From: Edaphobacter lichenicola | GTDB lineage: Bacteria > Acidobacteriota > Terriglobia > Terriglobales > Acidobacteriaceae | Length of the DNA: 64,000 bases | NCBI RefSeq assembly: GCF_014201315.1 | Contig: NZ_JACHDY010000003.1 | Span: forward strand, 372,001-436,000 | Direction: 5' to 3' | Shown here: positions 63,445 to 64,000 of the stretch, in pieces | Layout of the letters: each line of letters begins with the position of its first letter | How positions within the stretch are numbered: position 1 is the first letter of the stretch | Notes under the pieces: generated by a model | What the model saw: only the letters and a program-made list of their open reading frames with translations | Told to the model about the DNA's origin: nothing | The model's database searches: none | Program-made: the position numbers and the translations under genes

Positions 63445-64000
63445 CTAGGGCGATGGGAGCAGAGAGAGGGATCGCGCTGGAGAGAAAGGTGAGAGGTCTA
63501 CGGAAGGTATTCCGCCGACGATGAACTCTGCCATCACGCGTGCGGTGGCAGGCGCGAGGAGGATCCCGTTCCGATAGTGGCCTGTGGCAATGAAATGATT
63601 CGGTTGACCTGGGAGAACTCCGAGAAGGGGGAGGCCGTCGGAAGTTGCGGGGCGTAGGCCAGACCAGGCCTCGAGTTGGTGGGCCCTGGCGATGGCGGGA
63701 AGGAGAGCGGCGGCGAGGGAGCGGAGACGATCGATGTCGGCCGGATGGACGGCCTTGTCGAAGCCGATATCTTCGACGGTTGCTCCGATGATGGCGCGCC
63801 CGGTGGCGGGGCCGGCTGTGCGAGGGACGATATAGATGTCGGGGGTGCGGAGGACGAAGTGTAGTGGGAGCGATGGAGGCAACGAGACGGAAAACATCTG
63901 GCCCTTCCTTGGAGCCACCGGAATATTTGGCAGGCGCGAGGTAGCGGCCGCCCAGGCCCCTGTACAGTTGACGAACTGGGCAGCATGGATTGTGCCCTTG
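63445..64000 (-). CDS. Glycine-oxidase-like FAD-dependent oxidoreductase (ThiO/DadA type), 3' part
   Basis: The C-terminal 184 residues of a DAO-family flavoprotein that runs off the right edge of the window. It has AAQFVNCTGAWAAATSRLPN, VAPRKGQMFSVSLP, then YIVPRTAGPATGRAIIGATV, HQLEAWSGLRPATSDGLPLL and ATGHYRNGILLAPATARVMA, the C-terminal FAD-binding end. These match glycine oxidase ThiO, which supplies dehydroglycine for thiamine synthesis, more closely than amino-acid dehydrogenases; but the N-terminal FAD motif is outside, and no thi genes are seen, so the exact substrate is open. Confidence 0.8.
   Translation of the reverse strand, partial: KGTIHAAQFVNCTGAWAAATSRLPNIPVAPRKGQMFSVSLPPSLPLHFVLRTPDIYIVPRTAGPATGRAIIGATVEDIGFDKAVHPADIDRLRSLAAALLPAIARAHQLEAWSGLRPATSDGLPLLGVLPGQPNHFIATGHYRNGILLAPATARVMAEFIVGGIPSVDLSPFSPARSLSLLPSP

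Overview
The window looks like a chromosomal segment of an acidobacterium of the Acidobacteriaceae type (Edaphobacter, Granulicella or Terriglobus-like). The assignment rests on very large Oar-like TonB-dependent receptors with a carboxypeptidase-regulatory N-terminal domain, moderately high G+C, a futalosine-type radical SAM enzyme, and the overall gene style. It is inference from family knowledge; no 16S gene is present.

Layout. 1-3.9 kb: the end of a decayed Oar-like receptor, then a minus-strand operon (DGPF/YCII protein, DUF1569 protein, exported alpha/beta hydrolase, ECF42-type sigma factor with TPR tail). 4-13.5 kb: two intact Oar-like receptors facing each other, with receptor and TonB fragments around them. 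13.5-19.5 kb: two independent modules of the same design, a TetR repressor divergent from oxidoreductase genes with paired palindromes in the shared promoter region (TetR/quinone-reductase-like and TetR/SDR-SDR-DUF427). 15.8-22.6 kb is a graveyard of mobile DNA: IS3 and IS110 fragments, a disrupted Old Yellow Enzyme gene, an apparently intact IS6-family element, and tyrosine-recombinase and histidine-kinase relics ending at tRNA-Asn.

22.9-36 kb: CAP-domain protein, zinc alcohol dehydrogenase plus AraC regulator, an RND efflux pump with its adaptor, an acyltransferase, a LytS/LytTR two-component pair and an MqnC-like menaquinone enzyme. AraC and the RND pump converge on a 192-bp nested inverted repeat that also encodes both C-termini. 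36-48 kb: secreted beta-propeller protein, secreted phosphoesterase, multicopper oxidase, cell-envelope glycosyltransferases, a methyltransferase, and a complete glycerol-use operon glpF-glpK-glpD. 48.3-50 kb: decayed cytochrome and integrase genes beside tRNA-Cys and tRNA-Gly.

50-64 kb is mostly core: PAS histidine kinase, orphan secretin with a Fis-type regulator, cvpA-purC, an SMC protein with an unusual head-domain insertion, a tiny His/Ala-rich protein, a TPR protein, citrate synthase, and the 3' part of a glycine-oxidase-like gene running off the window. I did not find a CRISPR array, prophage or recognisable new defence system. The most interesting material is the structured repeat, the paired operators, the ECF42 operon and the mosaic of relics around IS6.
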